A DNA stretch of 64,000 nt from Desulforhopalus sp. (GCA_030247675.1 JAOTRX010000005.1:248001-312000), one strand, 5' to 3'; shown: positions 18,765-28,624, numbered from the stretch's first letter. Numbers and translations are program-made. The notes: generated by a model not told the origin, from the sequence alone.

Positions 18765-18786
18765 AATGAATGGTCATTCATGTAAT
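18757..18786. promoter_or_regulatory. Perfect palindromic operator for the FadR-like TetR regulator
   Basis: Two exact 13-base inverted arms (18757-18769 and 18774-18786) flank a four-base spacer. The core TGAATGAATGGTCATTCA matches, as I recall it, the Bacillus FadR operator consensus TGAATGAMTANTCATTCA at all but one fixed position. It lies 42 bases before the TetR ATG and in the space shared with the divergent purD-purE gene. Autoregulation is the simplest reading. Confidence 0.8.
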
Positions 18787-18827
18787 TTGGTGCTTTTATC
18801 TAATACGTAAGGTTGCTCTTTTCGAGA

Positions 18828-19430
18828 ATGAAAGCTGAAAATAAGCACTCAAAAATTATTGCTGCAGCAACAAAGGTCTTTGCCAAAAAGGGCTTTTTTA
18901 CCGCCAGAATATCCGATATTGCAAAAGAAGCCAAGGTGGCTGATGGTACAATCTATCTCTATTTCAATAACAAGTACGATATACTTTTATCAGTATTTGA
19001 AGAGGAAGTTGGAAAGATTATTGAAAACACAAAAAAGCAACTGAGCACAGAACCTGACCCCAACAAACAGCTGGAAATCTTCGTCACTGAACACCTCTCA
19101 GCTATGAAAAAGAACAAGAATCTTGCCGAGGTTATCCAGATAGAACTCCGGCAAACACACAAAGTGATTAAAGACTACCGTGATAACAAATTTTGCAACT
19201 ACACTGGAATTATTACAGATATTATTAAAAATGGCCAGAATGCCGGTATTTATCGAAGCGACATAAAACCTGACCTTGCTAAAAGAGCCTTGTTTGGAGC
19301 GCTCGACGAAGTCACACGCGTATGGAATGCTTCCCTTGAAACAAACTATACAATTGAAGAAACCACGTATCAACTTTTATCGATCTTTTTAACAGGTATT
19401 CAGATCACCCAATCGGGTTCATCTTACTAA
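18828..19430 (+). CDS. TetR family regulator, FadR-like (fatty acid-responsive)
   Basis: A 200-residue repressor. The N-terminal helix-turn-helix is typical: IIAAATKVFAKKGFFTARIS, then AKVADGTIYLYFNNKYDILL. The ligand domain includes VIQIELRQTHKVIKDYRDN, close to the pattern I recall for Bacillus FadR (VADGTIYLYF and LELRQ shared). Long-chain acyl-CoA is the inducer in that family. ATG 18828 is chosen; an in-frame TTG at 18813 would add five residues. A perfect 30-base palindrome upstream fits its operator. It is convergent with greA. The regulon cannot be read from this window beyond likely autoregulation. Confidence 0.85.
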   Translation: MKAENKHSKIIAAATKVFAKKGFFTARISDIAKEAKVADGTIYLYFNNKYDILLSVFEEEVGKIIENTKKQLSTEPDPNKQLEIFVTEHLSAMKKNKNLAEVIQIELRQTHKVIKDYRDNKFCNYTGIITDIIKNGQNAGIYRSDIKPDLAKRALFGALDEVTRVWNASLETNYTIEETTYQLLSIFLTGIQITQSGSSY

Positions 19431-19456
19431 CCATCCTTTTCCAAGTACTCCTGAAG

Positions 19457-19942
19457 TTACTGAAAATCAGAAGTACCTATGGCTATCACTTCAAACTCTC
19501 TAGTTCCACCCGGGGTAACTGTTCGTACCTCATCACCGACCTCTTTACCAAGCATACTCTTTCCCAAAGGGGACAAGACTGAGATAGAGCCCTTTTTGAC
19601 ATCAGCCTCCTCTGGCCCTAAAAGCTGATACGTAACTTCCTCTTCCGTGTCAAGGTCGAGCAGCTTTACAATAGTGCCAAATACAACCGTTTTGGAACTT
19701 ACTTTTGAACAGTCGATAACTTCTGCCCTAGCAAGCTTATCCTTGAGTTCGATAATCCTTCCCTCTATGTGCCCCTGGCGATCTTTAGCGGCATGATACT
19801 CAGCATTCTCCTTTAAATCGCCATGCTCTCGAGCCACCTCAATTGCTTTGACAACCACACCCCGCTCAATTCGTTCTAATCGGTGTAACTCTTCACGCAA
19901 TTTTTGATTGCCAGTTTTTGACATTGGTATTCTTGTAACCAT
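19457..19942 (-). CDS. greA: Transcription elongation factor GreA
   Basis: A 161-residue protein, the standard GreA length. The N-terminal coiled coil starts IPMSKTGNQKLREELHRLER and holds the acidic tip region EHGDLKENAEYHAAKDRQ. The C-terminal FKBP-like domain includes VTYQLLGPEEADVKKGSISV and SPLGKSMLGKEVGDEV. It stimulates RNA cleavage in backtracked RNA polymerase. The ATG at 19942 has GGAGGAGTAG directly upstream. A terminator of the preceding TPR gene lies just before this ribosome site, so greA probably has its own promoter or depends on read-through. Confidence 0.95.
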   Translation of the reverse strand: MVTRIPMSKTGNQKLREELHRLERIERGVVVKAIEVAREHGDLKENAEYHAAKDRQGHIEGRIIELKDKLARAEVIDCSKVSSKTVVFGTIVKLLDLDTEEEVTYQLLGPEEADVKKGSISVLSPLGKSMLGKEVGDEVRTVTPGGTREFEVIAIGTSDFQ

Positions 19943-19954
19943 CTACTCCTCCAT

Positions 19955-20001
19955 AAAAAAAATCCTGCGAGAATCCGGTTGAAACAGAATCTCTGACAGG
20001 A
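19955..20001 (-). terminator. Probable Rho-independent terminator of the TPR/barrel gene
   Basis: Arms 19963-19967 and 19997-20001 pair perfectly, extended by a second four-base helix (19969-19972 with 90-93 of the same block, i.e. 19990-19993). On the minus strand this is followed by eight T. It sits between the TPR gene stop and the greA ribosome site. Confidence 0.6.
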
Positions 20002-20022
20002 ACCATAGTTTAAAAAATAGTA

Positions 20023-23000
20023 CTACCATCGATAGTGAAGAGACAGAGACAATCCTCTCTCTTCAACGAGGTCACTCTTCACAAATGTAACGTTGCCTTT
20101 TAATAGGAAATGCGGATTCATTTCAAGGAAAATATCAAACTTACCGGTATAAGTTACGGTTTCAAGATCATCATAACCGATGGTGTTGTCTATTGCATAA
20201 TAGCTCACACCTCGCTTGGTATCTTGCTGATACCCAAAGAAGTCGTGCTGAAAATGCAGTGTAAAGAGATTTTCTGAAAATGAAGCAGGGCTCCAATATA
20301 ATAATATTTCGTCCTCGTGATCTTGAACTGAAATTAAATCTGATGGATTTGTATTGGTATTCTCGAAGAATTGATAATCATATCGAAATAAGAGATGCAC
20401 AGACTCACCGAACAGTCCATATGATGAATATCCGTGAAATCTGTTCTGAGTGTTATCATCACTATTGCTACGATGGTTGAAATCGACACCAAACGTCAGC
20501 CCCAACGGGGTTTCGCAGTATAATCCAGCACCAAGTTCCTGCTTGGTAATTCCTTCCTTGAGTGCCAATACTGTGTCATTGACTAGGCTCTTCTCCCATC
20601 CAATAAAACTATGGAAATACTCATCAAGCTGGCCTTTAAACTCAATTTTATAAAGAAAGTTTGTGCCATTCCCTCCATCAAACTTCTCAGCTCCCCCGCC
20701 AAAGCTTATCTCATAGTCCTTTGTAAACTCATATATCGTAGAACCATACAATAAATTACTTGTAGTCGACGCCGGAGAATTAATCGCTTCATATCGATTA
20801 TGGGAGTACGCGAGTCGAACGTCTTTGTCGAGTCCAGGAGTAAATCGAAAGGCAGTGCCAGAGCTTATGCTCGCCAAGTCAACAAAGCCATTGTGGCCAT
20901 CTTTTGATAAATATGCAACATCGATTATATTTTGCGGACTTAACTGAAGGGTACTTCGTTCAATTGACTGTTTTAGTTCCGTTGATGTAGCTCCTGTGGT
21001 CTGAATAGCCTCATATACCTGTGCTTCTTTACGATATTTTCCTATCCTGCTATAGACAGTAGCCAGGTCAATTATTCCTTCAGTTGGACCCTGTTCTTCC
21101 AGTAATTTTTTATAACTCTGTTCAGCGGAGTAATAATTCCTCTCAAAAATTGCCTTTCTTGCCAGATACTCCGTTGCAATCATTTTTTGCCAGCTATACA
21201 TTTCATAGTAATCTGCAACAATCTTCCCAGACTCATTTTCCAAGTTGTCGACAAGAAATGCGGGTTCCATCAATTCTGCAATAACCTCAGGTTCAGACTG
21301 CAACATCATCATGACGGAATTCCAGAGAGTTTTTTTTCTAGTGAGATAGAGATAATTAATCTTTTTTTGTCGAAATTTTTCTATCAATAATTCGTGAACT
21401 GGAGGCGATAAAAGTTTTTTATACACCTGCAAGGCTTTTTCATGTTGTTTTTCGCCCCAGAGAATCCTTGCCAGAGTAAGTAACTCTTCGGTAGCTGCAG
21501 GAAGAGGGAGTTCAGTGATGATGATATCGGCACTCTGTATTCCCCCCTTTATATTCTCTAAATATGCTAAACCATTTCCATAGTTACCTTGACGAATCTC
21601 AATTTCAATCAGCCGTTTTTGAAAATATGACTCGTCTGGATAACTACTCAATAACTTCAGAAATAATTCCTTTGCCTCAGAGAACTTTCCTCTAGCTATG
21701 AGAAGTTTTGCAAAAAGAACGTTGCTAACCACCGAGTCCGGACGATATTTGAGAGCAGCATTGATATGGTGTTCTGCTGAATCTAATTCTTGATGTTCGA
21801 GATCAGTTTCTATAACTTCAATGCGTTTGTTGACTTTCGTTTTTAATCCAACTATAAAATCGCCGATTGGCGTATCTTCATTTTTCCTCTTCTCAACTTT
21901 CCTTGAAAGAATAGTGCGCAGAGTTAATATTTCAGGATCAAAAACTCCGAACTCGGAATGTTTTTCCAAACGAGCTAAAGCTTCTTTATAATCACCAAGA
22001 TAATAACTCAGCCAACAACGCTCCTTTTCGAGCTCAGCAATAAAAGGTATTAATTCATTTTTCGATTGTGTTGCCGATATTTCAGCAAAAAATCGTCCGA
22101 TAAGTGTATCGGCAGCCTCATATTCTCCATCAGCTTTGAGGATCCTTGCTTTAACGAGAAGTCGACGACAGCCATCAGGATCATGAGAAAATTCGAGTTT
22201 GCCAGGTGCACTAGTTTTAACTATAAAACTATACCATACTTGGGCGTTTGAAAGATTTTTATCGGCGAGATTATTTTGGGCAAGCAGAAAAAGAACCTCA
22301 TTAACTGAACGTTTATCTTTTAATAGTTGTCTCAACAACTGCTCTGCTCTTCTTGCCTTTCCTTCACGGCGAAGGCTAACAGTAAGTTGCACATCCATTT
22401 TATCAAGGGTTTTCCTATCACGAGCAAAAACCATTCTATATCGTTTTCTTACCTTCTCATACTCTCGAAATAAGAAATTTTTCGACAATTGATCAAGGTA
22501 GGCAAGAAACACTTCGCTACTTGGCTGACGCTTATTAACTTTTAATCCATTTTCAAAAAGGATTTTCATTCTCCCGACTTCTCCAAGCGAACCAGCTAAT
22601 ACTATGCTGGATTTACACAATTCAGCGTCACCTGGATCGAGTTGCAAGGCTGCTTCACTTGAAGCAAGAGATTCAATGAGCCGCCCCATTTCCAACTCCA
22701 CCTTGGCCCGTAAAAGATAATATGATTTTGTTCTCTTATCCTTTTTTAGAACCTTATCCAGATAGACTAAAGCATTTTCATATTGTTTACCTTCGTAATA
22801 CTTTTGTGCCAACTGCATCGCAATTGTTTCATCTTCTGGATGATGCTTGTGAATAATTGCCAAAACCTCAAAATACTCTTTCAACATACCCTTCTTTTCT
22901 AGCATCTCAGCCATTTGAAGATAAATTGCTAACCGATTCGACGTCACTTTAGCAAGATCACTCCACAACAACCAAGCACCATCGTTTTCAACAATCGAAA

Positions 23001-24045
23001 GAAAATCGTTTGCAAGAATATGTTGAATATTTGCTATGATGTTTTTCGTTTCATTATCGTTGGGATGTTTCTGAAAATATTTTTCAAAATAAATAAGTGC
23101 TCTGTCAGGTCTTCCGAGTTTATAAAGACTGATTGCACCAGCCTTTTTAAGAAAAGAGTCATTGTTATCCATCTTCTCAATAAGGTATCCTAGATGCCCA
23201 AGGGCTGCCTCATAATCACCTTTGATGAGATAATATTCCGACAATTTATGTCGAAACGGTAGATACTCAGGATGCCTTTTCAGATATTGTTCTAACAAGA
23301 CACTGCCTTCTTTTTCATCACCAGGTTTATCAAGTAGTTTAATAGCCTGATTTAGAATGTTGTCGTTGACATCTTTTAAAGGTAATATCCTTTTTAATAA
23401 TTTTAGAGTTTTGTCGTTCTGACCTAATTTATTGGCATCCAGCGCCACTTCTTGTTGTAAACTGAGACTCTCTGGTTGCCTAACAATTAGTAGCTCAGAG
23501 AGTGGTAGGGAAAGCTCAATTTTCCCCATGCTCCGCATACTGTTTGCCAATCCTTCCAAGGCTTCAGCAGAAAGCGCTCCTGTCGGATCTTTTTCAAGAA
23601 CTCTACCAAAATATTTTGCTGCCGATTGCCAATCCTTTTCGTGGATTGCAATCTGACCACACACATACATGTATTCAATATTGTTTGATTTTTTTTCAAT
23701 TAACATTATAACGATTTTCTTCGCATTCTTATAGTCGCCAATCTTTAAGAGTATTTTGCAGTATTCCCAATTGGCCTCTTCTAAGTTTGATTTCACAGTG
23801 AAAAGTTCGGAGTAAACGGCAGCAGCCTGGCGAAATTGTTCCGCCCGCACATGATTCCTGGCTTTATCCCAAAGTATTTTCCATTGGGGTAGCTCTTCCT
23901 CATAATCAATGAGATTTATGCTTTTCTCAGGAACAATCAATTCACGGGAATAAGAAGAACTCAAAAGAGAAAAAACCGTCATGACAACGAGGCAGGGAAC
24001 GAAGATGCGACGAATAACAACTGTCTTCAGTCCAGCAATAGTCAT
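20023..24045 (-). CDS. Very large TPR protein with C-terminal outer-membrane beta-barrel
   Basis: A protein of 1340 residues from ATG 24045. The N-terminus is a signal peptide (RRIFVPCLVVMTVFSLLSSSYS). Roughly residues 50-1080 are degenerate tetratricopeptide repeats, for example WEYCKILLKIGDYKNAKKIV and LSEYYLIKGDYEAALGHLGYL. The last 250 or so residues alternate polar and hydrophobic positions in aromatic-rich strands (FGVDFNHRS, LLFRYDYQFFE, FTLHFQHDFFGY) and end in LSLHYRW, the terminal aromatic typical of BAM-inserted barrels. This resembles PelB, PgaA and BcsC, which export exopolysaccharides, but no synthase is adjacent. A longer frame starts at TTG 24147 but would bury the signal peptide. 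Specific function is unknown. Confidence 0.8.
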   Translation of the reverse strand: MTIAGLKTVVIRRIFVPCLVVMTVFSLLSSSYSRELIVPEKSINLIDYEEELPQWKILWDKARNHVRAEQFRQAAAVYSELFTVKSNLEEANWEYCKILLKIGDYKNAKKIVIMLIEKKSNNIEYMYVCGQIAIHEKDWQSAAKYFGRVLEKDPTGALSAEALEGLANSMRSMGKIELSLPLSELLIVRQPESLSLQQEVALDANKLGQNDKTLKLLKRILPLKDVNDNILNQAIKLLDKPGDEKEGSVLLEQYLKRHPEYLPFRHKLSEYYLIKGDYEAALGHLGYLIEKMDNNDSFLKKAGAISLYKLGRPDRALIYFEKYFQKHPNDNETKNIIANIQHILANDFLSIVENDGAWLLWSDLAKVTSNRLAIYLQMAEMLEKKGMLKEYFEVLAIIHKHHPEDETIAMQLAQKYYEGKQYENALVYLDKVLKKDKRTKSYYLLRAKVELEMGRLIESLASSEAALQLDPGDAELCKSSIVLAGSLGEVGRMKILFENGLKVNKRQPSSEVFLAYLDQLSKNFLFREYEKVRKRYRMVFARDRKTLDKMDVQLTVSLRREGKARRAEQLLRQLLKDKRSVNEVLFLLAQNNLADKNLSNAQVWYSFIVKTSAPGKLEFSHDPDGCRRLLVKARILKADGEYEAADTLIGRFFAEISATQSKNELIPFIAELEKERCWLSYYLGDYKEALARLEKHSEFGVFDPEILTLRTILSRKVEKRKNEDTPIGDFIVGLKTKVNKRIEVIETDLEHQELDSAEHHINAALKYRPDSVVSNVLFAKLLIARGKFSEAKELFLKLLSSYPDESYFQKRLIEIEIRQGNYGNGLAYLENIKGGIQSADIIITELPLPAATEELLTLARILWGEKQHEKALQVYKKLLSPPVHELLIEKFRQKKINYLYLTRKKTLWNSVMMMLQSEPEVIAELMEPAFLVDNLENESGKIVADYYEMYSWQKMIATEYLARKAIFERNYYSAEQSYKKLLEEQGPTEGIIDLATVYSRIGKYRKEAQVYEAIQTTGATSTELKQSIERSTLQLSPQNIIDVAYLSKDGHNGFVDLASISSGTAFRFTPGLDKDVRLAYSHNRYEAINSPASTTSNLLYGSTIYEFTKDYEISFGGGAEKFDGGNGTNFLYKIEFKGQLDEYFHSFIGWEKSLVNDTVLALKEGITKQELGAGLYCETPLGLTFGVDFNHRSNSDDNTQNRFHGYSSYGLFGESVHLLFRYDYQFFENTNTNPSDLISVQDHEDEILLYWSPASFSENLFTLHFQHDFFGYQQDTKRGVSYYAIDNTIGYDDLETVTYTGKFDIFLEMNPHFLLKGNVTFVKSDLVEERGLSLSLHYRW

Positions 24046-24230
24046 GTCTATCAAAATATTTGCCAAAAGAGAGCCCCTGGTAAAACCTGATCTACTCTTT
24101 GCCAATTTGAGGGGAAATGCGTTCTCCTGCCTCAGGATAGATAACAACTATTTATTGAAAATCTATTGGAGGCAGAAAACAAGAAAGAATCACAAAAAAC
24201 GGGACATAGTCACCTGAAGCAAGCAACCGT

Positions 24231-25412
24231 TTAGCGGTAAAACTGCATTATTTTCTCGACAACATACCTTTGCATATCTGAAGTGAGTTCGGGATAAATG
24301 GGTAAAGCAAGAGTTTCTTCGGCGGCCTTCTCTGCTTCAGGACAACACGCCTGATTTCCAAGTTTTCCCAAACACTCCTGTTTATGCAACGGAACTGGGT
24401 AGTAAATTTCACAACCGATATCATTTGCAGACAGCCATTGACGCAGAGCATCACGCTTTTCAACCCGGAGGATGTATTGGTTGTATATGTGTACATTTTT
24501 TCCTGGCTTTCCACCACCGGCTTTCTCAGCAAATACGCTTGTTGGGAGCTGAATCTTCCCTTCGGCGGTAAGTCCTGACTCAGTGAAAAGGCGTTTATAC
24601 AATTCGGCATTTTCAGCGCGCCTTCTGTGCCATCTTTCAAGATAAGGAAGCTTTACTCGCAGAGCCGCCGCCTGAATGGGATCGAGTCGGAAATTTCCAC
24701 CGACCAATTTATGAAAATATTTTGGGTGAGCACCATGATTGCGTAAAAGGACCAATTTTTCGGCAAAGGCTTTTTCTTGAGTAACGACCATACCGCCATC
24801 ACCAATTCCCCCTAGATTTTTGCTTGGGAAAAAGGAAAAACAGCCGGCAGTTCCCATTGAACCGGCTTTTTTAAATTCTATTTCTCCGTTTTTAAGCATT
24901 GGATATTCCGCCCCAATTGCTTGAGCAGCATCTTCAATAACTGGAAGATCGTATTGTCTCGCTAGATTAAGAATTGCGCCCATATCAGCACATTGGCCAT
25001 ATAGATGAACAGGAATAATCGCCTTAATTTTACGGTCTTTGTCGTCCGCTAATATCTCACCAACTTTAGAGGGATCGATATTAAAGCTAACCGGGTCAAT
25101 ATCCGCAAAAACAGGTACGGCACCAAGCCGTAAAATGACACCCATAGTGGCAAAAAATGAGTAGGGCGAGGTAAGCACCTTGTCCCCGGCCCCAATTCCA
25201 AGGCCCATCAAACACACCAAAAGCGCGTCTGTGCCACTCGTCACACCGACACCATGGGCAGCACCTGAATACTCGGCAATCTCCTTTTCTAAGCCCTCAA
25301 CTTCAGGACCTTGAATATACTGCGTCGACTTAACAACGCGGGTAACCGCAGCAATAAGATCATTTCCGAGGTAGTCTAACTGCGCTTTTAGATCAAGTAG
25401 AGGTACTTTCAT
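24231..25412 (-). CDS. DegT/DnrJ/EryC1/StrS family PLP aminotransferase
   Basis: A 393-residue sugar aminotransferase-type protein. It has VPLLDLKAQ at the start, VTSGTDALLVCLMGLGIGAGD around residue 55-75, DAAQAIGA with the PLP-contacting Asp, and FSFFPSKNLGG with the Schiff-base Lys. Near the C-terminus are CEIYYPVPLHKQECL and LPIYPELT. These enzymes transfer an amino group to 3-keto or 4-keto nucleotide sugars for LPS, capsule or glycan synthesis. ATG 25412 gives the family N-terminus; an in-frame GTG at 25484 adds 24 unconserved residues. It lies 77 bases after rpoH and 185 before the TPR/barrel gene. Substrate cannot be told from sequence. Confidence 0.87.
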   Translation of the reverse strand: MKVPLLDLKAQLDYLGNDLIAAVTRVVKSTQYIQGPEVEGLEKEIAEYSGAAHGVGVTSGTDALLVCLMGLGIGAGDKVLTSPYSFFATMGVILRLGAVPVFADIDPVSFNIDPSKVGEILADDKDRKIKAIIPVHLYGQCADMGAILNLARQYDLPVIEDAAQAIGAEYPMLKNGEIEFKKAGSMGTAGCFSFFPSKNLGGIGDGGMVVTQEKAFAEKLVLLRNHGAHPKYFHKLVGGNFRLDPIQAAALRVKLPYLERWHRRRAENAELYKRLFTESGLTAEGKIQLPTSVFAEKAGGGKPGKNVHIYNQYILRVEKRDALRQWLSANDIGCEIYYPVPLHKQECLGKLGNQACCPEAEKAAEETLALPIYPELTSDMQRYVVEKIMQFYR

Positions 25413-25489
25413 AATATAACTGTTTGGAATATAATAATCTTTCTGGATATTTTGGGATGAGTGATAGCCACTCGATGTCAGCACGCCAA

Positions 25490-26509
25490 TCAGGGCCTTG
25501 AATTAATTACAATCTTCTCTCCATCAAAATAATCAACAATATCAGGCATTTCAGCCTCAAGATACTTTTTCATTTTCTTAAGCAGATTCACTTCTATTTG
25601 TCGAACTCGTTCCCGAGATATTTCAAAACGATCAGCAATATTTTGTAGAGTCAATGGCTCATCTGTCAGTAAACGATGTTCAAGGATCATCTTTTCCTTA
25701 TCGTTGAGCTTCTCTTTAAGAACTTCTATAAGTTCTGACAACTTAACTTTGATCTCTTTCCCGGCGACCATTGATTCAATACCTGGTCCCTCACTGGGAA
25801 GAAAGTTTTTCTGTTCATCTTCAGAATCAGATCTTACCGGGCTTTCAAGAGAAACATCCCAGTTATCCATGCGCTGCCCCATCTCCACAACTTCGCGCTC
25901 TTTAACATTCAAGCGCTCCGCCAGCAATTTTGGTTCCGGATTAAAACCCTGACCTTCGAGCAGCTTTCTTTCTTTATTGAGACTAAAAAACAATTTGCGT
26001 TGAGCCTGAGTCGTACCGATTTTAACAAGGCGCCAGTTGTCCATAATAAACTTCAAGACATACGCTCGAATCCAGTAGGCAGCATAATAGGAAAATTTGA
26101 CTCCTCGATACGGATCAAATTTCTTTGTAGCCTGCACCAAACCGACATTGCCCTCCTGGATCAAATCCATGAAATTTTGCATCCAATACTTTTGGAAATC
26201 CATGGCAACTTTTACAACCAAACGCAAATTGGAACTCACCAGCCGATAGGCAGCGTCTTGATCCCCCTGTTCGCGAAATCGTATCGCCAATTCGTCGGTT
26301 TCTTCCCGAGTCAACAACTCATATTGGCTGATTTCCTGAAGATAACGATGTAAAGCTGGATTACTGAGAGCCGGAAGATTTTCCTCATCGGAAACTGCAA
26401 CAAGCGAATTGTCGTAGGCCTCGTCGATACCATCGACTTCGGTTTCTAAATCTGGATCCTCTAAAGGATCGATATCTATTTCAGGGTCTATAAGGGTATC
26501 TTTATTCAT
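25490..26509 (-). CDS. rpoH: RNA polymerase sigma factor RpoH-type (sigma-32)
   Basis: A 339-residue sigma-70 family factor. An acidic N-terminal extension of about 55 residues precedes region 1.2/2 (LHRYLQEISQYELLTREE). Region 2 has FMDLIQEGNVGLVQATKKFD and SYYAAYWIRAYVLKFI, followed by the RpoH-box-like segment QRKLFFSLNKE. Region 4 ends with LQNIADRFEISRERVRQIE. The box and region 2 fit the heat-shock factor group, as in delta-proteobacterial sigma-32 proteins. ATG 26509 has GGAGAAAG upstream; a longer frame to 26551 lacks a ribosome site. It is divergent from lepA. The acidic extension is longer than in E. coli RpoH. Confidence 0.87.
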   Translation of the reverse strand: MNKDTLIDPEIDIDPLEDPDLETEVDGIDEAYDNSLVAVSDEENLPALSNPALHRYLQEISQYELLTREETDELAIRFREQGDQDAAYRLVSSNLRLVVKVAMDFQKYWMQNFMDLIQEGNVGLVQATKKFDPYRGVKFSYYAAYWIRAYVLKFIMDNWRLVKIGTTQAQRKLFFSLNKERKLLEGQGFNPEPKLLAERLNVKEREVVEMGQRMDNWDVSLESPVRSDSEDEQKNFLPSEGPGIESMVAGKEIKVKLSELIEVLKEKLNDKEKMILEHRLLTDEPLTLQNIADRFEISRERVRQIEVNLLKKMKKYLEAEMPDIVDYFDGEKIVINSRP

Positions 26510-26776
26510 TAAAATCTTTCTCCGGAAATTGTGCCCAGAAAATTTTGGCAAGATTTTAATATTACCTTACACGTACGAAAGTGCAATCATATTATGGACA
26601 ATGTAAGTCAACACCTGGAGCGGTTGCTACATTCTGCTGATCTTATCATAGGTCTCATTGGTTTGAGAATTTTATTTTATTCATCGAACATATGTGCTAA
26701 GTATCCGTCAACTTCTTACTCACAATTCATACTGCAGGCAGCAAACCCCGCTGTTTCCGTTTACACCCCCTAACCA

Positions 26777-28573
26777 ATGAATAATATTAGAAACTTTAGC
26801 ATAATTGCGCATATTGACCACGGCAAATCGACCCTCGCAGACAGGATGATTCAATTTTGCAATCTGGTTTCTGATCGGGAATTCAAGGATCAGCTTCTCG
26901 ACAATATGGAGATTGAGCGAGAACGTGGAATTACCATTAAGAGCCAAACAATCTGTTTGCCGTACACCGCCAAAGATGGTCAAGAATATTATCTGAACCT
27001 AGTCGATACCCCAGGACACGTTGATTTCAGCTATGAAGTATCCAGAGCGCTCAGCTCTTGTGAAGGGGCCTTGCTGCTCATAGACGCTGCTCAAGGCGTA
27101 GAGGCGCAAACCCTGGCAAATCTCTATTTGGCTATGGAAAACGATCTGGAAATCATCCCAGTTATCAATAAGATTGATTTGCCCTCCGCAGAGCCCGAAA
27201 AAATCGCTCTTCAGATAGAAGAGGATCTCGGTCTGGACAGCGAACTCGTACAATTTTGCTCGGCTAAATTAGGGACTGGAATTCCGCAGCTATTTGAAAC
27301 CATTGTTACAAAACTTCCGGCCCCCAAAGGTGATGCGAATGCTCCACTGCAGGCGCTTATTTTTGATGCTAATTACGACTCGTTTCGGGGAACACTGATT
27401 TCCGTGCGAATAATCAACGGCACTGTTAAAACCGGAGACGTTATTCGTTTCATGGCTAACGGCCGCGAATACAAGGTCGATGAGGTCGGCTTTTTTAAAT
27501 TGCATAAAGAACCGCAAAAACAGCTTTCCGCAGGACAGGTCGGATATATTCTGGCAGGAATTAAAACGGTTCAAGATACTCGGCCAGGAGATACGATAAC
27601 CCTGCGGGATGCTCCTGCCTCGGCTCCACTTCCAGGATTCAAAGAAGTTCAACAAGTGGTCTTTTCATCAATTTATCCAATCGACACCGATGAATACGAA
27701 GATCTTGCAACAGCTCTTGAAAAGCTTAAGCTAAATGATGCCGCCCTCATCTTTGAAAAAGATTCTTCGGCGGCCCTCGGTTTTGGTTTCCGATGCGGCT
27801 TCTTAGGCTTATTGCATCTTGAAGTCATCCAGGAACGACTCGAACGTGAATTTGATATCTCTCTCATCCTGACCGTACCTTCGGTGCAGTACATTTTTCA
27901 CCTGGCGGATGGAAGTATCAAACATGTCGACAACCCAGCCCATTTCCCCGATCCTAGTCATATTGCCAAGGTCGAAGAGCCCTTTATCAAAGCCACAATT
28001 CTCATCCCAGAAAAGTACATGGGAGTGGTGATGACCCTTTGCATGGATCGGCGTGGTGAGAACACCAGTTTCCACTACCCAACACCGGGAAGGATAGAAC
28101 TCCAATGCGAATTGCCTCTGGCGGAGGTTATTTATGACTTTTATGACCGATTAAAGTCACTTACACAGGGCTACGGGTCATTCAACTATGACATGCTGGA
28201 CTATCGCAAAAGCGACTTAGTCAAGCTCGACATCCTTGTAAATGGTGAAATCGTCGATGCTCTCTCGCAACTGGTGCACCGAACTAATTCAAGGGCCAGA
28301 GGTCTCCACGCCTGCGAGATGCTCAAAGAAGAAATTCCCCGACAGATGTTCAAGATAGCTATTCAAGCAGCAATCGGCGGCAATATAATAGCCAGAACAA
28401 CCGTGTCTGCACTTCGAAAGGACGTTACCGCCAAATGTTATGGTGGCGATATATCCAGAAAGCGCAAGTTGCTGGAAAAACAAAAGGCAGGAAAAAAACG
28501 TATGAAAACCGTAGGCAACGTTGATATCCCCCAGACTGCCTTCCTTGCTGTCCTGAAATCGGAACAAAAGTAA
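26777..28573 (+). CDS. lepA: Elongation factor 4 (LepA)
   Basis: A 598-residue translational GTPase, full length. G motifs are AHIDHGKSTLADR (G1), RERGITIKSQT (G2), DTPGHVDFSYEV (G3), NKIDLPSA (G4) and CSAKLGTGI (G5). The characteristic C-terminal domain ends YGGDISRKRKLLEKQKAGKK and VGNVDIPQTAFLAVL. EF4 acts on ribosomes during initiation and elongation under stress, partly membrane-associated. It starts at ATG 26777 with little Shine-Dalgarno, and is transcribed away from rpoH through a 267-base shared spacer. Confidence 0.97.
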   Translation: MNNIRNFSIIAHIDHGKSTLADRMIQFCNLVSDREFKDQLLDNMEIERERGITIKSQTICLPYTAKDGQEYYLNLVDTPGHVDFSYEVSRALSSCEGALLLIDAAQGVEAQTLANLYLAMENDLEIIPVINKIDLPSAEPEKIALQIEEDLGLDSELVQFCSAKLGTGIPQLFETIVTKLPAPKGDANAPLQALIFDANYDSFRGTLISVRIINGTVKTGDVIRFMANGREYKVDEVGFFKLHKEPQKQLSAGQVGYILAGIKTVQDTRPGDTITLRDAPASAPLPGFKEVQQVVFSSIYPIDTDEYEDLATALEKLKLNDAALIFEKDSSAALGFGFRCGFLGLLHLEVIQERLEREFDISLILTVPSVQYIFHLADGSIKHVDNPAHFPDPSHIAKVEEPFIKATILIPEKYMGVVMTLCMDRRGENTSFHYPTPGRIELQCELPLAEVIYDFYDRLKSLTQGYGSFNYDMLDYRKSDLVKLDILVNGEIVDALSQLVHRTNSRARGLHACEMLKEEIPRQMFKIAIQAAIGGNIIARTTVSALRKDVTAKCYGGDISRKRKLLEKQKAGKKRMKTVGNVDIPQTAFLAVLKSEQK

Positions 28574-28624
28574 CATCACAGCTGAAACGAAGGCATAAAA
28601 GGAAACAGTACTGCAGTTTTACTA

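Noticed and set aside
26531..26773. 80-codon plus-strand frame between rpoH and lepA
   Set aside because: It starts inside the rpoH leader and lacks a ribosome site; the spacer must hold divergent promoters.
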